From: Betaproteobacteria bacterium Ga0077523
GTDB lineage: Bacteria; Pseudomonadota; Gammaproteobacteria; Burkholderiales; Ga0077523
Direction of reading: 5' to 3'
Assembly (NCBI GenBank): GCA_001464695.1
Contig: LNDQ01000084.1
Location: 1 to 41,632 of the forward strand
DNA length: 41,632 nucleotides
Shown one piece after another: positions 20,314 to 29,760 of this stretch; the first letter of the stretch is position 1, and each line of letters opens with the position of its first letter. Below the pieces are notes generated by a model. It worked only from the letters and a program-made list of their open reading frames with translations. It did not search any database and was not told the origin of the DNA. Made by a program: the position numbers and the translations under genes.

Positions 20314-20790
20314 CTACTTCTCGGCGGCCTGCGGACCTTCGGCCGCCTTGCCGTACAGGAAGCGGCTGATCATGCGCTCCAGCACCATTGCCGATTGGGT
20401 CAGCTTCATTCGATCGCCATCCTTCAGCATGACGTCGTCACCGCCACCGTCGAGCCCGACGTACTGCTCGCCGAGCAAGCCCGAGGTCAGGATCGAAGCG
20501 GTGGTGTCGGTCGGAAACTGGTAGGCCTTGTCGATGCGCAGCGTGACCCGTGCCAGAAACTTCTTGTTGTCGAATCCGATGGATTCGACGCGTCCCACGA
20601 CGACTCCGGCGCTCTTGACGGGTGCGCGCGGCTTGAGCCCGCCGATGTTGTCGAACTCCGCAGTCACGTGGTAGCCCTGCGAAGCACTGACTGTGGTGGC
20701 GTTGCCCACCTTGAGTGCGAGCACCAGCAATGCAACCAGCCCGCCCATGACGAACAGTCCGACCCATAGATCGATCGTGGTTCTTTTCAT
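20314..20790 (-). CDS. mlaD: MCE-domain protein MlaD
   Basis: MlaD is the inner-membrane substrate-binding subunit; its MCE domains form a hexameric ring around a lipid channel. The 158-aa product has one N-terminal membrane helix (LWVGLFVMGGLVALLVLAL) and a single MCE domain (about 38-115, containing GGLKPRAPVKSAGVVVGRV and SGLLGEQYVGLDGG). The C-terminal hydrophobic helix forms the pore in homologues. Start and mlaE stop are a base apart. Confidence 0.96.
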   Translation of the reverse strand: MKRTTIDLWVGLFVMGGLVALLVLALKVGNATTVSASQGYHVTAEFDNIGGLKPRAPVKSAGVVVGRVESIGFDNKKFLARVTLRIDKAYQFPTDTTASILTSGLLGEQYVGLDGGGDDVMLKDGDRMKLTQSAMVLERMISRFLYGKAAEGPQAAEK

Positions 20791-20791
20791 T

Positions 20792-21586
20792 TCATACCCC
20801 AGCGAACATGAACGACGTCAACACGAAGTCGAGTGCCAGCACCACCAGTGCGGAGGTCACGACCGTGCGCGTCACTGCATAGGAGACTCCCGCGGCGGTG
20901 GGTGGTGCGTCGAATCCCTCGAAGAGGGCGATCAAGGTAACCGCCACACCGAAGACGACGCTCTTGATGACCCCGTTCAGCACGTCTTCGCGCAGATCGA
21001 CCGCGGCCTGCATCTGCGACCAGAACGCGCCGGAGTCCACGCCGATGATGACGACACCGATCAGATAGCCGCCGAAGATGCCGAGCGCGCTGAAGATCGC
21101 GGCAAGCAAGGGCATGGAGATGACGCCACCCCAGAATATCGGCGCCATGACCCGCCCGTACGGATCCACCGCCATCATCTCCATGGCGGAGAGTTGCTCG
21201 GTCGATTTCATGATGCCGATCTTCGCGGTGATCGCGGACCCGGCGCGGCTCGCGAACAGCAGTGCCGAGACCACCGGGCCGAGCTCGCGCGTGAGCGACA
21301 AGGCGACCAGCGTTCCGAGCGCTTCGGCCGAACCATAACGCTTCAACGTCTCGTAACCTTGCAATCCCAGCACCAGGCCGACGAACAGGCCCGACACGAT
21401 GATGATGATGAGCGACAGCACGCCGGTGAAGTAGATCTCGTTCAGCGTGAGCTGCGGGCGCCGGAAGCTCGCCCCGGAGCGGGCGATCAACGTCGCGGTG
21501 AAGCGGGTGGCGCACCCCAGCTTCCAGACGCCATCGACCACGCGCGCGCCGATATGGCGCAGGCCGCCATCCAGCACCGCGATCAT
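20792..21586 (-). CDS. mlaE: Phospholipid ABC transporter permease MlaE
   Basis: MlaE is the membrane-spanning subunit of the Mla complex that maintains outer-membrane lipid asymmetry. The 264-aa product has five or six hydrophobic segments and family features such as [20 protein letters not shown] and [20 protein letters not shown]. It overlaps mlaF by four bases (ATGA). Confidence 0.96.
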   Translation of the reverse strand: MIAVLDGGLRHIGARVVDGVWKLGCATRFTATLIARSGASFRRPQLTLNEIYFTGVLSLIIIIVSGLFVGLVLGLQGYETLKRYGSAEALGTLVALSLTRELGPVVSALLFASRAGSAITAKIGIMKSTEQLSAMEMMAVDPYGRVMAPIFWGGVISMPLLAAIFSALGIFGGYLIGVVIIGVDSGAFWSQMQAAVDLREDVLNGVIKSVVFGVAVTLIALFEGFDAPPTAAGVSYAVTRTVVTSALVVLALDFVLTSFMFAGV

Positions 21587-22392
21587 GGATGCCCTCCGAG
21601 GTCGAGATCCTGCGCGTAGGATCGCCCGGGATAATGAAAAGCGACCGGGCCGTCGGCTTCTCCGTGGATGAACTGCCGGACCAGCGGTTCGCCGGATGCA
21701 CGGATTTCGTCCGGAGTGCCTTCGGCCACCATGCGCCCGTCGGCGACGATGTAGACGTAGTCGACGATGCCGAGCGAGGCACCGACGTCGTGGGTGACCA
21801 GGATCGAGGTCGCGCCCAGCGCGTCGTTCAGGCGCCGGATCAGGTTGGCAATCACGCCTAGCGAGATCGGGTCGAGCCCCGTGAAGGGTTCGTCGTACAT
21901 CATCAGCATGGGGTCGAGCGCGATGGCTCGGGCCAGCGCGACACGGCGCGCCATGCCGCCCGAGAGCTCACCGGTCGACAGCTGCGCGGCACCGCGCAAG
22001 CCCACCGCATTCAGCTTGAGCAGCACCAGATCGCGAATCAGCGCCTCGTCGAGACGGGTGTGCTCCCGCAGCGGAAACGCGACGTTCTCGAAGACGGTGA
22101 GGTCGGTGAACAGTGCGCCGAACTGGAACAGCATCCCCATCCGTCGCCGCAATCGGTACAGCCCATCGTGATCGAGCTCATGCACCGCCGCGCCGTCCAC
22201 CGCGACCCGGCCCCCGGTGGGCTTCAACTGCCCCCCGATCAGGCGCAGGATGGTGGTCTTGCCACTGCCGCTGCCACCCATGATGGCCACCACCTTGCCG
22301 CGCGGCACGCGCATGCGGATACCGGTGAGGATCGGGCGGAGATCGTAGGCGAACTGGACGTCCGTGAGTTCGACGAGAGGTTCGGGGGACAC
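21583..22392 (-). CDS. mlaF: Phospholipid ABC transporter ATPase MlaF
   Basis: MlaF powers lipid transport by the MlaFEDB complex on the cytoplasmic face. The 269-aa product has Walker [10 protein letters not shown], signature [10 protein letters not shown], Walker [15 protein letters not shown] and the H-loop [13 protein letters not shown] start at 22392 ([17 protein letters not shown]) fits family alignments; an upstream ATG at 22509 would add 39 non-conserved residues spanning the likely promoter. It is the first gene of the long leftward array and divergent from an ABC ATPase gene of the pilus locus. Confidence 0.94.
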   Translation of the reverse strand: MSPEPLVELTDVQFAYDLRPILTGIRMRVPRGKVVAIMGGSGSGKTTILRLIGGQLKPTGGRVAVDGAAVHELDHDGLYRLRRRMGMLFQFGALFTDLTVFENVAFPLREHTRLDEALIRDLVLLKLNAVGLRGAAQLSTGELSGGMARRVALARAIALDPMLMMYDEPFTGLDPISLGVIANLIRRLNDALGATSILVTHDVGASLGIVDYVYIVADGRMVAEGTPDEIRASGEPLVRQFIHGEADGPVAFHYPGRSYAQDLDLGGHP

Positions 22393-22417
22393 GTCTGACT
22401 CGGATGGGTAGCGGCGG

Positions 22418-22423
22418 ATTGTA
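22418..22423 (-). promoter_or_regulatory. Possible -10 box of the mla-mur-his-tat array
   Basis: TACAAT on the minus strand lies about 25 bp before the mlaF GTG. No convincing -35 hexamer is found at 16-18 bp, so this is only a weak candidate. Confidence 0.3.
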
Positions 22424-22462
22424 ACTGGAGACGCGATCGGCAGTGCGGCAGCCGATGCTTGC

Positions 22463-22491
22463 TTGTGACCAGGTTTGGATTGCGTTATGTT
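22463..22491 (+). promoter_or_regulatory. Candidate sigma-70 promoter of the pilus-locus ABC ATPase gene
   Basis: TTGTGA (22463-22468) and TATGTT (22486-22491) are 17 bp apart, about 95 bp before the ATG at 22587. Both hexamers match the consensus only partly. The region 22393-22586 otherwise shows no gene. Confidence 0.45.
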
Positions 22492-22586
22492 GGCCCGGTT
22501 CCTGCGCATGGACGGTACAACCGGTCTTTTCCGGCGCGTCCTCGAAGTCGTGGAGCCGGCACCCGCGCGAACCCCGAACCCGATCC

Positions 22587-23324
22587 ATGGAGCCTCCAGC
22601 CCTCGCGTTTCGCCACGTCTCGAAGGCGTTCGGCACTGCCGCCGCGCTGAGCGAGGTGGAGCTTCTGGTGAACGCCGGGGAGTTGTTCGGACTCGTCGGG
22701 ATGAACGGCGCCGGCAAGACGACGCTCATCAAATGCCTGCTCGACGCGAGTCGTGCCGATTCCGGCAGCATCGAAGTGTTTGGCGTGACCAGCCTGCTGC
22801 CGGCCGCCCGCAGCCGGCTCGCCTTCCTGCCTGAGCGCTTCAATGCGCCCTTCTACGTCACCGGGCGTGACTTTCTGCGGCTCATGTTGCGGCTCTACGG
22901 CCGCAGCTACGACGAAGGCGCCGCGCGCGCGATGCTCGCCGCGCTCGACCTCGATCTTTCGGCGCTCGACAAGCCGGTGCGAGCCTACTCCAAGGGCATG
23001 ACCCAGAAGCTAGGCCTCGCCTGTTGCCTGCTGTCGGACCGGGCGCTGCTGCTGCTCGATGAGCCCACCAGTGGGCTCGACCCCAAGGCCAGGGCGCTGC
23101 TCAAGGCTGCGCTGCGGGAGCGACACGCTCGTGGTTCGACCATCTTCTTCACGTCGCACTCGCTGGCCGATGTCGAGGAGATGTGCGATCGCATGGCGGT
23201 TCTGCACCAGGGCAGTATCCGGTACGTAGGCGCCCCGGCCGGGCTGCGCGAGCGCTACGGTGCGCCAACGCTGGAGCGTGCGTTCCTCGCCTGCCTCGCA
23301 ACGCCGGAGCCGCTGGCGGCTTGA
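22587..23324 (+). CDS. ABC transporter ATP-binding protein at start of pilus locus
   Basis: The 245-aa product is a complete nucleotide-binding domain: Walker A GMNGAGKTT (about residues 37-45), signature AYSKGMTQK (a SKGM variant of LSGGQ), Walker B LLLLDEPTSGLDP and H-loop FTSHSLADVEE. This type pairs with ABC-2 permeases. No permease adjoins it; the closest candidate on the same strand is at 39670-40458, at the far end of the pilus cluster. Start ATG 22587 (MEPPALAFRHVSKAFG) is preferred because the upstream frame is not ABC-like. It is divergent from mlaF and followed at 10 bp by the sigma-54 response regulator gene. Confidence 0.92.
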   Translation: MEPPALAFRHVSKAFGTAAALSEVELLVNAGELFGLVGMNGAGKTTLIKCLLDASRADSGSIEVFGVTSLLPAARSRLAFLPERFNAPFYVTGRDFLRLMLRLYGRSYDEGAARAMLAALDLDLSALDKPVRAYSKGMTQKLGLACCLLSDRALLLLDEPTSGLDPKARALLKAALRERHARGSTIFFTSHSLADVEEMCDRMAVLHQGSIRYVGAPAGLRERYGAPTLERAFLACLATPEPLAA

Positions 23325-23334
23325 CCCCCATCTC

Positions 23335-24798
23335 TTGAATTCGACCCTGCAGCCGCGCCCGGATCTGCTGATCGTCGATGACGATCCGCTGATCACCGAC
23401 ACGCTCAATTTCGTGCTTGGCAAGTCATTCAACGTCTACGCCGCCGACTCCCGGGCGCAGGTGAAGAGTCTGCTCGCGCAGCTCGAACGCGCGCCGGAAC
23501 TGGCGCTGGTGGACCTCGGCTTGCCCCCAACGCCACACCGGCCCGACGAAGGGTTTCGCTTGATCAACGAACTCCTCGCGGCGTCGCCCGACATCAAGAT
23601 CCTCGTGCTGTCCGGTCAGAACGACGAGGCCAATGCCCGGCATGCGCGTGCGCTCGGCGCGGTCGATTTCGTCGCCAAGCCGTGCGAGCCCAAGGAACTG
23701 GAAGCACTGCTGATGCGCGCGCGCAGCTTCGGTGCGGCCGAGCGGCGTGCCGCTGCCGCTGACAGCGGTATCGTCGGTTCGAGCCTCGCCATCAGCAAGC
23801 TCCGGCAACAGATCGGCCAGTACGCCGCAGCGCCGTTCCCGGTGCTGATCGAGGGCGAGTCGGGCAGTGGCAAGGAACTCGTGGCGCAGGCGCTCCATGC
23901 AGGGAGCCCCCGAGCCGCCCGCCCCTACCTGGCGCTCAATTGCGCAGCGATCTCGCCCACTTTGGTGGAGCCGACGCTGTTCGGGTATTCGAAGGGGGCG
24001 TTCACCGGCGCCAACGCCGCGCGCGCCGGCTACTTCGAGGATGCGAGCGACGGCACCTTGTTCCTGGACGAGATCGGCGAGCTGCCGCTCGAACTTCAAT
24101 CGAAGCTGCTGCGGGTGCTGGAGAACGGTGAGTTCCAGCGCGTCGGGGAAACCCAGAGCCGGACCAGCAATGCGCGCGTGATCGCGGCGACCAATCGCGA
24201 TCTGCGCCAGGAGATCAAGGCCGGACGGTTCCGGGTGGATCTCTACCATCGACTCTCCGTGTTTACGGTCCAGGTGCCGGCCCTGCGCGAGCTCGGTGAC
24301 GACAAGCGCCTGCTGCTGTCGCACTTCGCCGCCCTGTATGCATCCCAGGGCGGGGTGCCGCCGTTCCGCCTCGATGAGGATGCGACGGCACTCTGGATGT
24401 CCTACCCGTTTCCCGGCAACGTCCGCGAGCTGCGCAACATTGTCATCCGCCTCACGACCAAGCATGCCGGCCGGCTGGTCGATCGCGATCAGCTGGTCGC
24501 CGAACTCGACTACGAAACGGGTACTCCCGGCGGCCCTGCCGGTGTCGATCCGGGTGCCGACTTCGGCGGGACCGTGGCATGGGCCAGACGCATTCTCGAG
24601 ACGCGGCGCAGCTTCGACCTCGATTCGGACCTGCGCCACTGGGAAAAGTGCTTCGTCGAGGCCGCCCTGGAGATCACCCACGGCAATCTGAGCCAGGCGG
24701 CGAAGCTGCTCGGCATGCACCGCACCACGCTCTACAGCCGCATGCAGTCCTACGGCGACAACCTCGACGGCGCAACGCGCGGCAAGATCGTCCCGTAA
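23335..24798 (+). CDS. Sigma-54-dependent response regulator (NtrC family, PrsR-like)
   Basis: This predicted enhancer-binding activator of sigma-54 RNA polymerase is about 487 aa. The receiver domain (about 8-125) has the acidic DDD cluster at 15-17, phospho-acceptor Asp60 and a conserved Lys in AKPCEP. The AAA+ domain has Walker A GESGSGKE and the sigma-54 contact loop GAFTGA, with Walker [15 protein letters not shown] Fis-type helix-turn-helix ends the protein ([20 protein letters not shown]). The receiver stretch [15 protein letters not shown] and LSGQND closely resemble PrsR regulators of PEP-CTERM systems, from memory. The start is uncertain; TTG at 23335 is the first in-frame start after the upstream gene, and GTG codons inside that gene are possible. 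It likely controls the pilin promoter at 41418. Confidence 0.92.
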   Translation: MNSTLQPRPDLLIVDDDPLITDTLNFVLGKSFNVYAADSRAQVKSLLAQLERAPELALVDLGLPPTPHRPDEGFRLINELLAASPDIKILVLSGQNDEANARHARALGAVDFVAKPCEPKELEALLMRARSFGAAERRAAAADSGIVGSSLAISKLRQQIGQYAAAPFPVLIEGESGSGKELVAQALHAGSPRAARPYLALNCAAISPTLVEPTLFGYSKGAFTGANAARAGYFEDASDGTLFLDEIGELPLELQSKLLRVLENGEFQRVGETQSRTSNARVIAATNRDLRQEIKAGRFRVDLYHRLSVFTVQVPALRELGDDKRLLLSHFAALYASQGGVPPFRLDEDATALWMSYPFPGNVRELRNIVIRLTTKHAGRLVDRDQLVAELDYETGTPGGPAGVDPGADFGGTVAWARRILETRRSFDLDSDLRHWEKCFVEAALEITHGNLSQAAKLLGMHRTTLYSRMQSYGDNLDGATRGKIVP

Positions 24799-24804
24799 CC
24801 GGCC

Positions 24805-26370
24805 ATGTACTACACCTTCTTCGGATTGCAGCAGCCGCCGTTTCGTATCACCCCCGACACCGAGTTCTTCTTCGAGGGCGCCAATCGCGGCTCGGTACTG
24901 GAAGCTCTGATGTACGCGATCGGTGAGGGCGAGGGCATCGTCAAGGTCACCGGCGAAGTGGGCAGCGGCAAGACCATGCTGTGCCGCGTCCTGCAGCAGC
25001 GGCTGGCCGACAGCGTCGACATCGTCTACCTCGCCAATCCGAATGTGTCGCCGGAAGACATCCTGCACGCCATCGCCTTCGAGCTGCAGCTGCCGGTCAA
25101 GCGCGAGGCAACGCGCCTCGAGGTCATGCACGCCCTGCAACAGTATCTGGTGCAACGTCATGCCGAGCGCCGGCAGGTGGTGGTGTTCGTCGAGGAATCC
25201 CAGGGGATGCCGCTGGCGACGCTCGAGGAGATCCGCCTGCTCTCCAACCTGGAGACCGACCGGAGCAAGTTGCTGCAGATCGTGCTGTTCGGGCAGCCGG
25301 AACTGGACGAGAACCTGCGCCAGACCAGCATCCGGCAACTGCGCGAGCGCATCACCCACAGCTTCTATCTGTCGCCGCTCTCGGCGGAAGAGGTGGGGGC
25401 ATACCTGGCCTTTCGCCTACATGCTGCAGGGTACCGCGGCCCAGCCCTGTTCTCTAAGAGAGTGATCACTTACATAGCGAAGGCGAGCGGTGGGCTTACG
25501 CGGCGCGTCAACATCGTTGCCGACAAGGCCCTGCTCGCGGCGTTCGCAGAAAGTACGCACACCATTTCCCTGAAACATGTCCGCACCGCCGTGCAGGACA
25601 GCGAGTTCAGCCAGGGCAAGGCACCACCCACCGCCCCGGCCTGGCTTGCATGGTCTCTTCTCGGCGCAGGCATCGTGGCGATCGCCGCCGTGGCGTGGTG
25701 GTACGTCGCAGGAAGTACCGGCCCATCGGCGGCAATGCCCACAAGCGCTATGCCGCCGGCATCAGCCCCCGCAACTGCGGTGGCACCTCCTGCCGCACCG
25801 GCACCGGCCACACCTGCCCCCGCCGAACCGGTAGTAGCGTCTCAACCCGTGAGCAACGGCACCGCGGAAGCCCCCGGTTCCAGACCGGAAGCAGTGTTGC
25901 AGACCGCAACGACGGAGCACGCGCCAGCGGCACCAGGTTTGCGCATCGCGTCAGAGATCAGCCAGCCGGAGTCGGCGCCCGCTACCAGCCCACCCAAGGT
26001 CGCAAGCCAGCCGCTGCCGGACGACTTCCTGGAACGACGCTTGCGAGCAACGGAGTCCTGGCTGTCCACCCAAGCGGAGAAGACGTACACCATTCAGTTG
26101 ATGGGCTCGGCAGATGCCGAATACCTCAAGGAATATTTCAAGTCCCTCTCCAAATCTATTGAAGTAGATGATATTTTTGTGTACCGTACCGTCGCTAACA
26201 TGAAGCCGTCCTTGACCGTCGTGTACGGTGCATACCCCACGATGCGCACGGTCAACGAGGCCATCGAGCAGTTGCCTCCGGAGCTTCAACGGTACCGGCC
26301 GTATCAGCGCACCATCCGCGGCATCCGCGCGGAGATCGAAGAAGCGCGCAACACCCCGACTGCCCGGTAG
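24805..26370 (+). CDS. mshM: MSHA biogenesis ATPase MshM (ExeA family) with C-terminal SPOR-like domain
   Basis: This is an ExeA/GspA-type AAA+ ATPase, thought to help insert the secretin through the peptidoglycan. The 521-aa product opens MYYTFFGLQQPPFRITPD, typical of the family, with Walker A GEVGSGKT (50-57), Walker B VVVFVEES (about 126-133) and a sensor region. One membrane helix lies near 274-297, then a Pro/Ala-rich periplasmic linker of about 110 residues. The C-terminal domain (about 425-510, YTIQLMGSADAEYLKEYF...) looks like a SPOR/DamX peptidoglycan-binding domain. MshM of Vibrio is much shorter and ends without this domain, so the fusion is notable. It follows the regulator gene by 6 bp. 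Confidence 0.9.
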   Translation: MYYTFFGLQQPPFRITPDTEFFFEGANRGSVLEALMYAIGEGEGIVKVTGEVGSGKTMLCRVLQQRLADSVDIVYLANPNVSPEDILHAIAFELQLPVKREATRLEVMHALQQYLVQRHAERRQVVVFVEESQGMPLATLEEIRLLSNLETDRSKLLQIVLFGQPELDENLRQTSIRQLRERITHSFYLSPLSAEEVGAYLAFRLHAAGYRGPALFSKRVITYIAKASGGLTRRVNIVADKALLAAFAESTHTISLKHVRTAVQDSEFSQGKAPPTAPAWLAWSLLGAGIVAIAAVAWWYVAGSTGPSAAMPTSAMPPASAPATAVAPPAAPAPATPAPAEPVVASQPVSNGTAEAPGSRPEAVLQTATTEHAPAAPGLRIASEISQPESAPATSPPKVASQPLPDDFLERRLRATESWLSTQAEKTYTIQLMGSADAEYLKEYFKSLSKSIEVDDIFVYRTVANMKPSLTVVYGAYPTMRTVNEAIEQLPPELQRYRPYQRTIRGIRAEIEEARNTPTAR

Positions 26371-26457
26371 ATCCCGTCGTGAACTACCCGGCTCCCCGTA
26401 CCCGAGAACTCCCGGCCCAGCCGCCAAGGTGATGACCCCCGTCGGCTCTGCAAACTG

Positions 26458-28326
26458 ATGATCCATCTGCCCGATTCCAGCCTCCTGCGCCCCGCCGGCC
26501 GCCTCGCATCCGCGAGTCGCGTCATTTCCTGCCGGCACGCGGCAGGGCTGCTCCTGCTGGCGGCGATGCTGGGGGGCTGCAGCTACAAAGCGCCGGTCCT
26601 GCCGGTCTCGGACACCCACCTCACCGACGACAAGCTCAGCAAGACTGACCGCGAGGACATCCTCCCGCCGGTTTCCATCCCGACGCCGCCGCCCCCGAAA
26701 CCCCAGCCGCGCCTGCCCACCTACAGCGTGGTCGTGAACGAAGTCCCGGTGAAGGAGCTGCTGTTCGCCCTGGCGCGGGACACCAAGCAGAACATCGACG
26801 TGCATCCCGGGCTGCAGGGGCTCGTCAGCCTCAACGCCATCGACGAGACCCTGCCCGCGATCCTCGATCGCATCGCCAAGCAAGGCAACGTACGCTGGCG
26901 CCAGGAGGGTCGCACGATCCTCGTGACGCCTGACACGCCCTACGTCAAGACCTACAAGGTCAACTACGTGAACGTGAGCCGGGAGACCACCTCCACGGTG
27001 GGCGTGTCCGGCCTCGTGGGCACTGGCGCCACCGCAACCGGTGGTGCCGGCGGCGGTGGTGGTGGTGGTGGTGGCGCGGGGGGCGGCGCGGGGGCGAATT
27101 CTTCCAGCACCACCGTGAACACGACTTCGAAGAACGAGTTCTGGAAAGTCCTCGAAGAGAACGTGAAGGGAATGCTCTCGGCCACGCGCGCGCAGGCGCT
27201 CTCGGCGGACGAGCGGGCGGCCCGCGCCGAGGCCTCCAAGGCTCAGCGCGAAGAGCGCATCGCCCAGGCCGAGGCTGTCGCGCGCGCCGGCGCGAACGCG
27301 ACCGATCTCATGTCGAAGGCGTTCGACGGCCAGACGGCACCCCTGCCGGGTGACGTGGCGAACGAAGTGGTGGTGAACGCGGTCGCCGGCACGGTGACCA
27401 TCCTTGCGACCGATCGCCAGCATGCCCTCGTGCAACAGTATCTCGATGCAGTGATGGCGGCGGCACAACGGCAGGTGTTGATCGAGGCCACCATCGTCGA
27501 AGTGGAGTTGTCACGCACCTACCAGGCCGGCGTCGACTGGGGCCGCATCGCTGCGTCCACTGGGGCGGGGCTCTCGTTCCAGCAGAACTTCGTGAGCGGC
27601 GTGCTCAACAATCCGCCGAACTTCCAGATCCGCTACGCCGACGCCAATCGCCCGGGGGGCGGGGTGTTCGCGGCGATCAAGATGCTCGAGCAATTCGGCA
27701 ACACGCGCGTGCTGTCGAGCCCGAAGCTGATGGCGATCAACAACCAGACCGCACTGCTCAAGGTAGTACGCAACCAGGTCTACTTCCAGATCTCGTCCTC
27801 GATCTCCCAGGGAACCGTCGGTGTCGGCGCGCTCCAGTCGGTGCAGACCACGGCGCGCACCGTTCCGATCGGCCTGGTGATGAGCATGACTCCGCAGATC
27901 AACGAAACCGGTCAGATCACCATCACCGTGCGGCCCACGGTGACGAGCCAGGTCGACACGGTAGAGGATCCGAACCCGGTGCTCGCTGCCCAGAACCTGC
28001 GCAATCTGGTTCCGATCGTGGAGGTTCGCGAAATCGAATCGGTGCTGCAGGTGGTGAGCGGTCAGACCGCGATCCTGGGCGGGCTCATCAAGGACGAGGT
28101 CATCCGCAATCGCTCACAGATTCCGGGCGTCGGCAACACCCGGGCCGGCGACTTGTTCGCCTATCGCGACGAGTCGGCCCGCAAGACCGAGCTCGTGATC
28201 TTCCTGCGTCCGACCGTGGTGACCAATCCGTCGCTCGATTCCGACGACCTGCGCTTCCTGCGCCCGCTGCTGCCCAAGGCCGAACAGTTGGGCGCGCTGC
28301 CGGACGCGCCAGCTCCGGCAAAGTGA
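26458..28326 (+). CDS. mshL: MSHA-type pilus secretin MshL
   Basis: MshL forms the outer-membrane channel for the pilus. The 622-aa product has a lipoprotein signal with lipobox MLGGC at about residue 40, a Pro-rich linker, and an STN-like N-domain (VNEVPVKELLFALARDTKQNIDV). A Ser/Gly-rich insert (about 190-225) has a run of glycines. The C-terminal secretin domain (about 300-590) has the hallmark VLSSPKLMAINNQTALLKV and GQTAILGGLI. The start ATG lies 87 bp after mshM; that gap holds no clear promoter. The Gly-rich insert is encoded by a GGT triplet repeat. Confidence 0.95.
   Translation: MIHLPDSSLLRPAGRLASASRVISCRHAAGLLLLAAMLGGCSYKAPVLPVSDTHLTDDKLSKTDREDILPPVSIPTPPPPKPQPRLPTYSVVVNEVPVKELLFALARDTKQNIDVHPGLQGLVSLNAIDETLPAILDRIAKQGNVRWRQEGRTILVTPDTPYVKTYKVNYVNVSRETTSTVGVSGLVGTGATATGGAGGGGGGGGGAGGGAGANSSSTTVNTTSKNEFWKVLEENVKGMLSATRAQALSADERAARAEASKAQREERIAQAEAVARAGANATDLMSKAFDGQTAPLPGDVANEVVVNAVAGTVTILATDRQHALVQQYLDAVMAAAQRQVLIEATIVEVELSRTYQAGVDWGRIAASTGAGLSFQQNFVSGVLNNPPNFQIRYADANRPGGGVFAAIKMLEQFGNTRVLSSPKLMAINNQTALLKVVRNQVYFQISSSISQGTVGVGALQSVQTTARTVPIGLVMSMTPQINETGQITITVRPTVTSQVDTVEDPNPVLAAQNLRNLVPIVEVREIESVLQVVSGQTAILGGLIKDEVIRNRSQIPGVGNTRAGDLFAYRDESARKTELVIFLRPTVVTNPSLDSDDLRFLRPLLPKAEQLGALPDAPAPAK
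27055..27072 (+). repeat. GGT triplet repeat in mshL
   Basis: Six consecutive in-frame GGT codons lie within a larger Gly-coding tract. Slippage would add or remove single Gly residues without a frameshift. Confidence 0.8.
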
Positions 28327-28329
28327 GCC

Positions 28330-29760
28330 ATGAGCCTCCTGCTCCAGGCCTTGCAGAAGGCCGCGAAGAACCGCGAGACCGCGCAGCAGCCTGTTGAGCC
28401 GGTCACCGGTTTCGCGACCAACGCCGGCTCGACGCTGGAGTTGGAGCCCGGCGAGATCGAGCCCGCGCCGCTCAGCCGGGAGTTTGAGAACGCGGCCGAA
28501 TCGCCGGTGCCCGCGCCGGCACGCCCGGCCCGGGACGAGTTCCCCGAACCCACCGCCCAGCAGGCTGCCATCGTGGTCAATGCTGCAGCGGTCCCGAAGG
28601 AGCCCGGCTTCAGCATCATGGATTGGGCCCGGGACCACCCGGTGCACATCTTCGCGGTCATCGCCGGCATCTTTCTGGCGTTCTACTTCGTCTACGTCGC
28701 GGTCGAGATCAAGTATCCCGGCTTCTGGTCGCGCTCCGGATCGATCGGCGGACCAGCCACGAACAATGGCCCGTTGGCACGCAGTTCTTCGCCGCGGCCG
28801 ACGGCCCCCGAAGGCGGGCAGGCCCCCACGCAGGCTGCAGCACCGATGCCCGATCTGGTTGCGCCGCCCGCTCCCGGCGAGCCCATGCCTGCAGCAAGCC
28901 CGGCCGGTGCGCCTCAGGGCTCGGCAGCGCCATCCGCCCCGCCGCCGGCGCCTAGTGCCGCGGACGCGACGCCCGTCGCCTCGGCACCACCCAGCAGTGC
29001 CGGCGCGGCGGCGAAACCGGCCGTCACGCCAACGGCCGATCGCCCTCCAGCTGCGACCTCGGGCGTGATCGTTCGCGCCGACACTGGCGAAGCCATGCCG
29101 CGCAAATCACGGTCCCGGCCTGCGCCCAACCCCGCCCAGCCGGACTCGGAAATTTCGTTCAAGACCTCCGACCAAGGCTCGGCCATCAACACCTGGTTGA
29201 ACACGGCCTACGAGCAACTGCAGAAGGGCCAGCTCGAAGCCGCGCAGTCCACCTACGAACGCGTGCTGGCATCCGACACCCGCAACGTGGACGCACTGCT
29301 GGGCCTCGCGTCCATCGCCTGGCAGCAGGGCCAGACCGAGAAGGCCTCCGAACTCTACTACCGTGTGCTGCAACTCGATCCCCAGAACGCCTCCGCGCAG
29401 AGCGGCCTGATCGGCATGATGGGGCGCGTGGATCCGACGGCCAGCGAGACCCGGTTGAAACAGCTGATCGCCCGCGAACCCTCCGCCGGGCTCTACTTCA
29501 CTCTGGGAAATCTGTACGCGGGCGAGCGTCTGTGGGCCCAGGCTCAACAGGCCTACTTCCAGGCCTTCCAGCTCGAGCCGACCAATCCTGACTACGCATT
29601 CAACCTCGCAGTCGGTCTGGAGCATCTTAACCAGAGCAAGGCTGCACTGGCGTACTATCGCAAAGCCCTGGATCTTTCGTTTGCGCGCGGGCGTGCCGGC
29701 TTCGACCAGAAGCAGGTCATCACGCGCATCGGCGAACTGTCGGCCGCCACGACCGAATGA
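28330..29760 (+). CDS. mshN: MSHA biogenesis TPR protein MshN
   Basis: MshN is an inner-membrane, TPR-containing factor of MSHA pilus assembly; its exact role is unclear. The 476-aa product begins MSLLLQALQKAAKNRE, a motif typical of the family. It has one membrane helix at about 107-127 (HIFAVIAGIFLAFYFVYVAV), a long Pro/Ala-rich periplasmic linker (about 135-270), and TPR repeats from about 290 to 465 (AQSTYERVLASDTRNVDALLGLA...). It follows mshL by 3 bp and its stop overlaps mshE (ATGA), so translation is coupled. Confidence 0.92.
   Translation: MSLLLQALQKAAKNRETAQQPVEPVTGFATNAGSTLELEPGEIEPAPLSREFENAAESPVPAPARPARDEFPEPTAQQAAIVVNAAAVPKEPGFSIMDWARDHPVHIFAVIAGIFLAFYFVYVAVEIKYPGFWSRSGSIGGPATNNGPLARSSSPRPTAPEGGQAPTQAAAPMPDLVAPPAPGEPMPAASPAGAPQGSAAPSAPPPAPSAADATPVASAPPSSAGAAAKPAVTPTADRPPAATSGVIVRADTGEAMPRKSRSRPAPNPAQPDSEISFKTSDQGSAINTWLNTAYEQLQKGQLEAAQSTYERVLASDTRNVDALLGLASIAWQQGQTEKASELYYRVLQLDPQNASAQSGLIGMMGRVDPTASETRLKQLIAREPSAGLYFTLGNLYAGERLWAQAQQAYFQAFQLEPTNPDYAFNLAVGLEHLNQSKAALAYYRKALDLSFARGRAGFDQKQVITRIGELSAATTE

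Noticed and set aside
23425..25359. 644-residue minus-strand open frame opposite the sigma-54 regulator and mshM
   Set aside because: It is antisense to two genes with clear motifs and shows low-complexity composition without recognisable domains.
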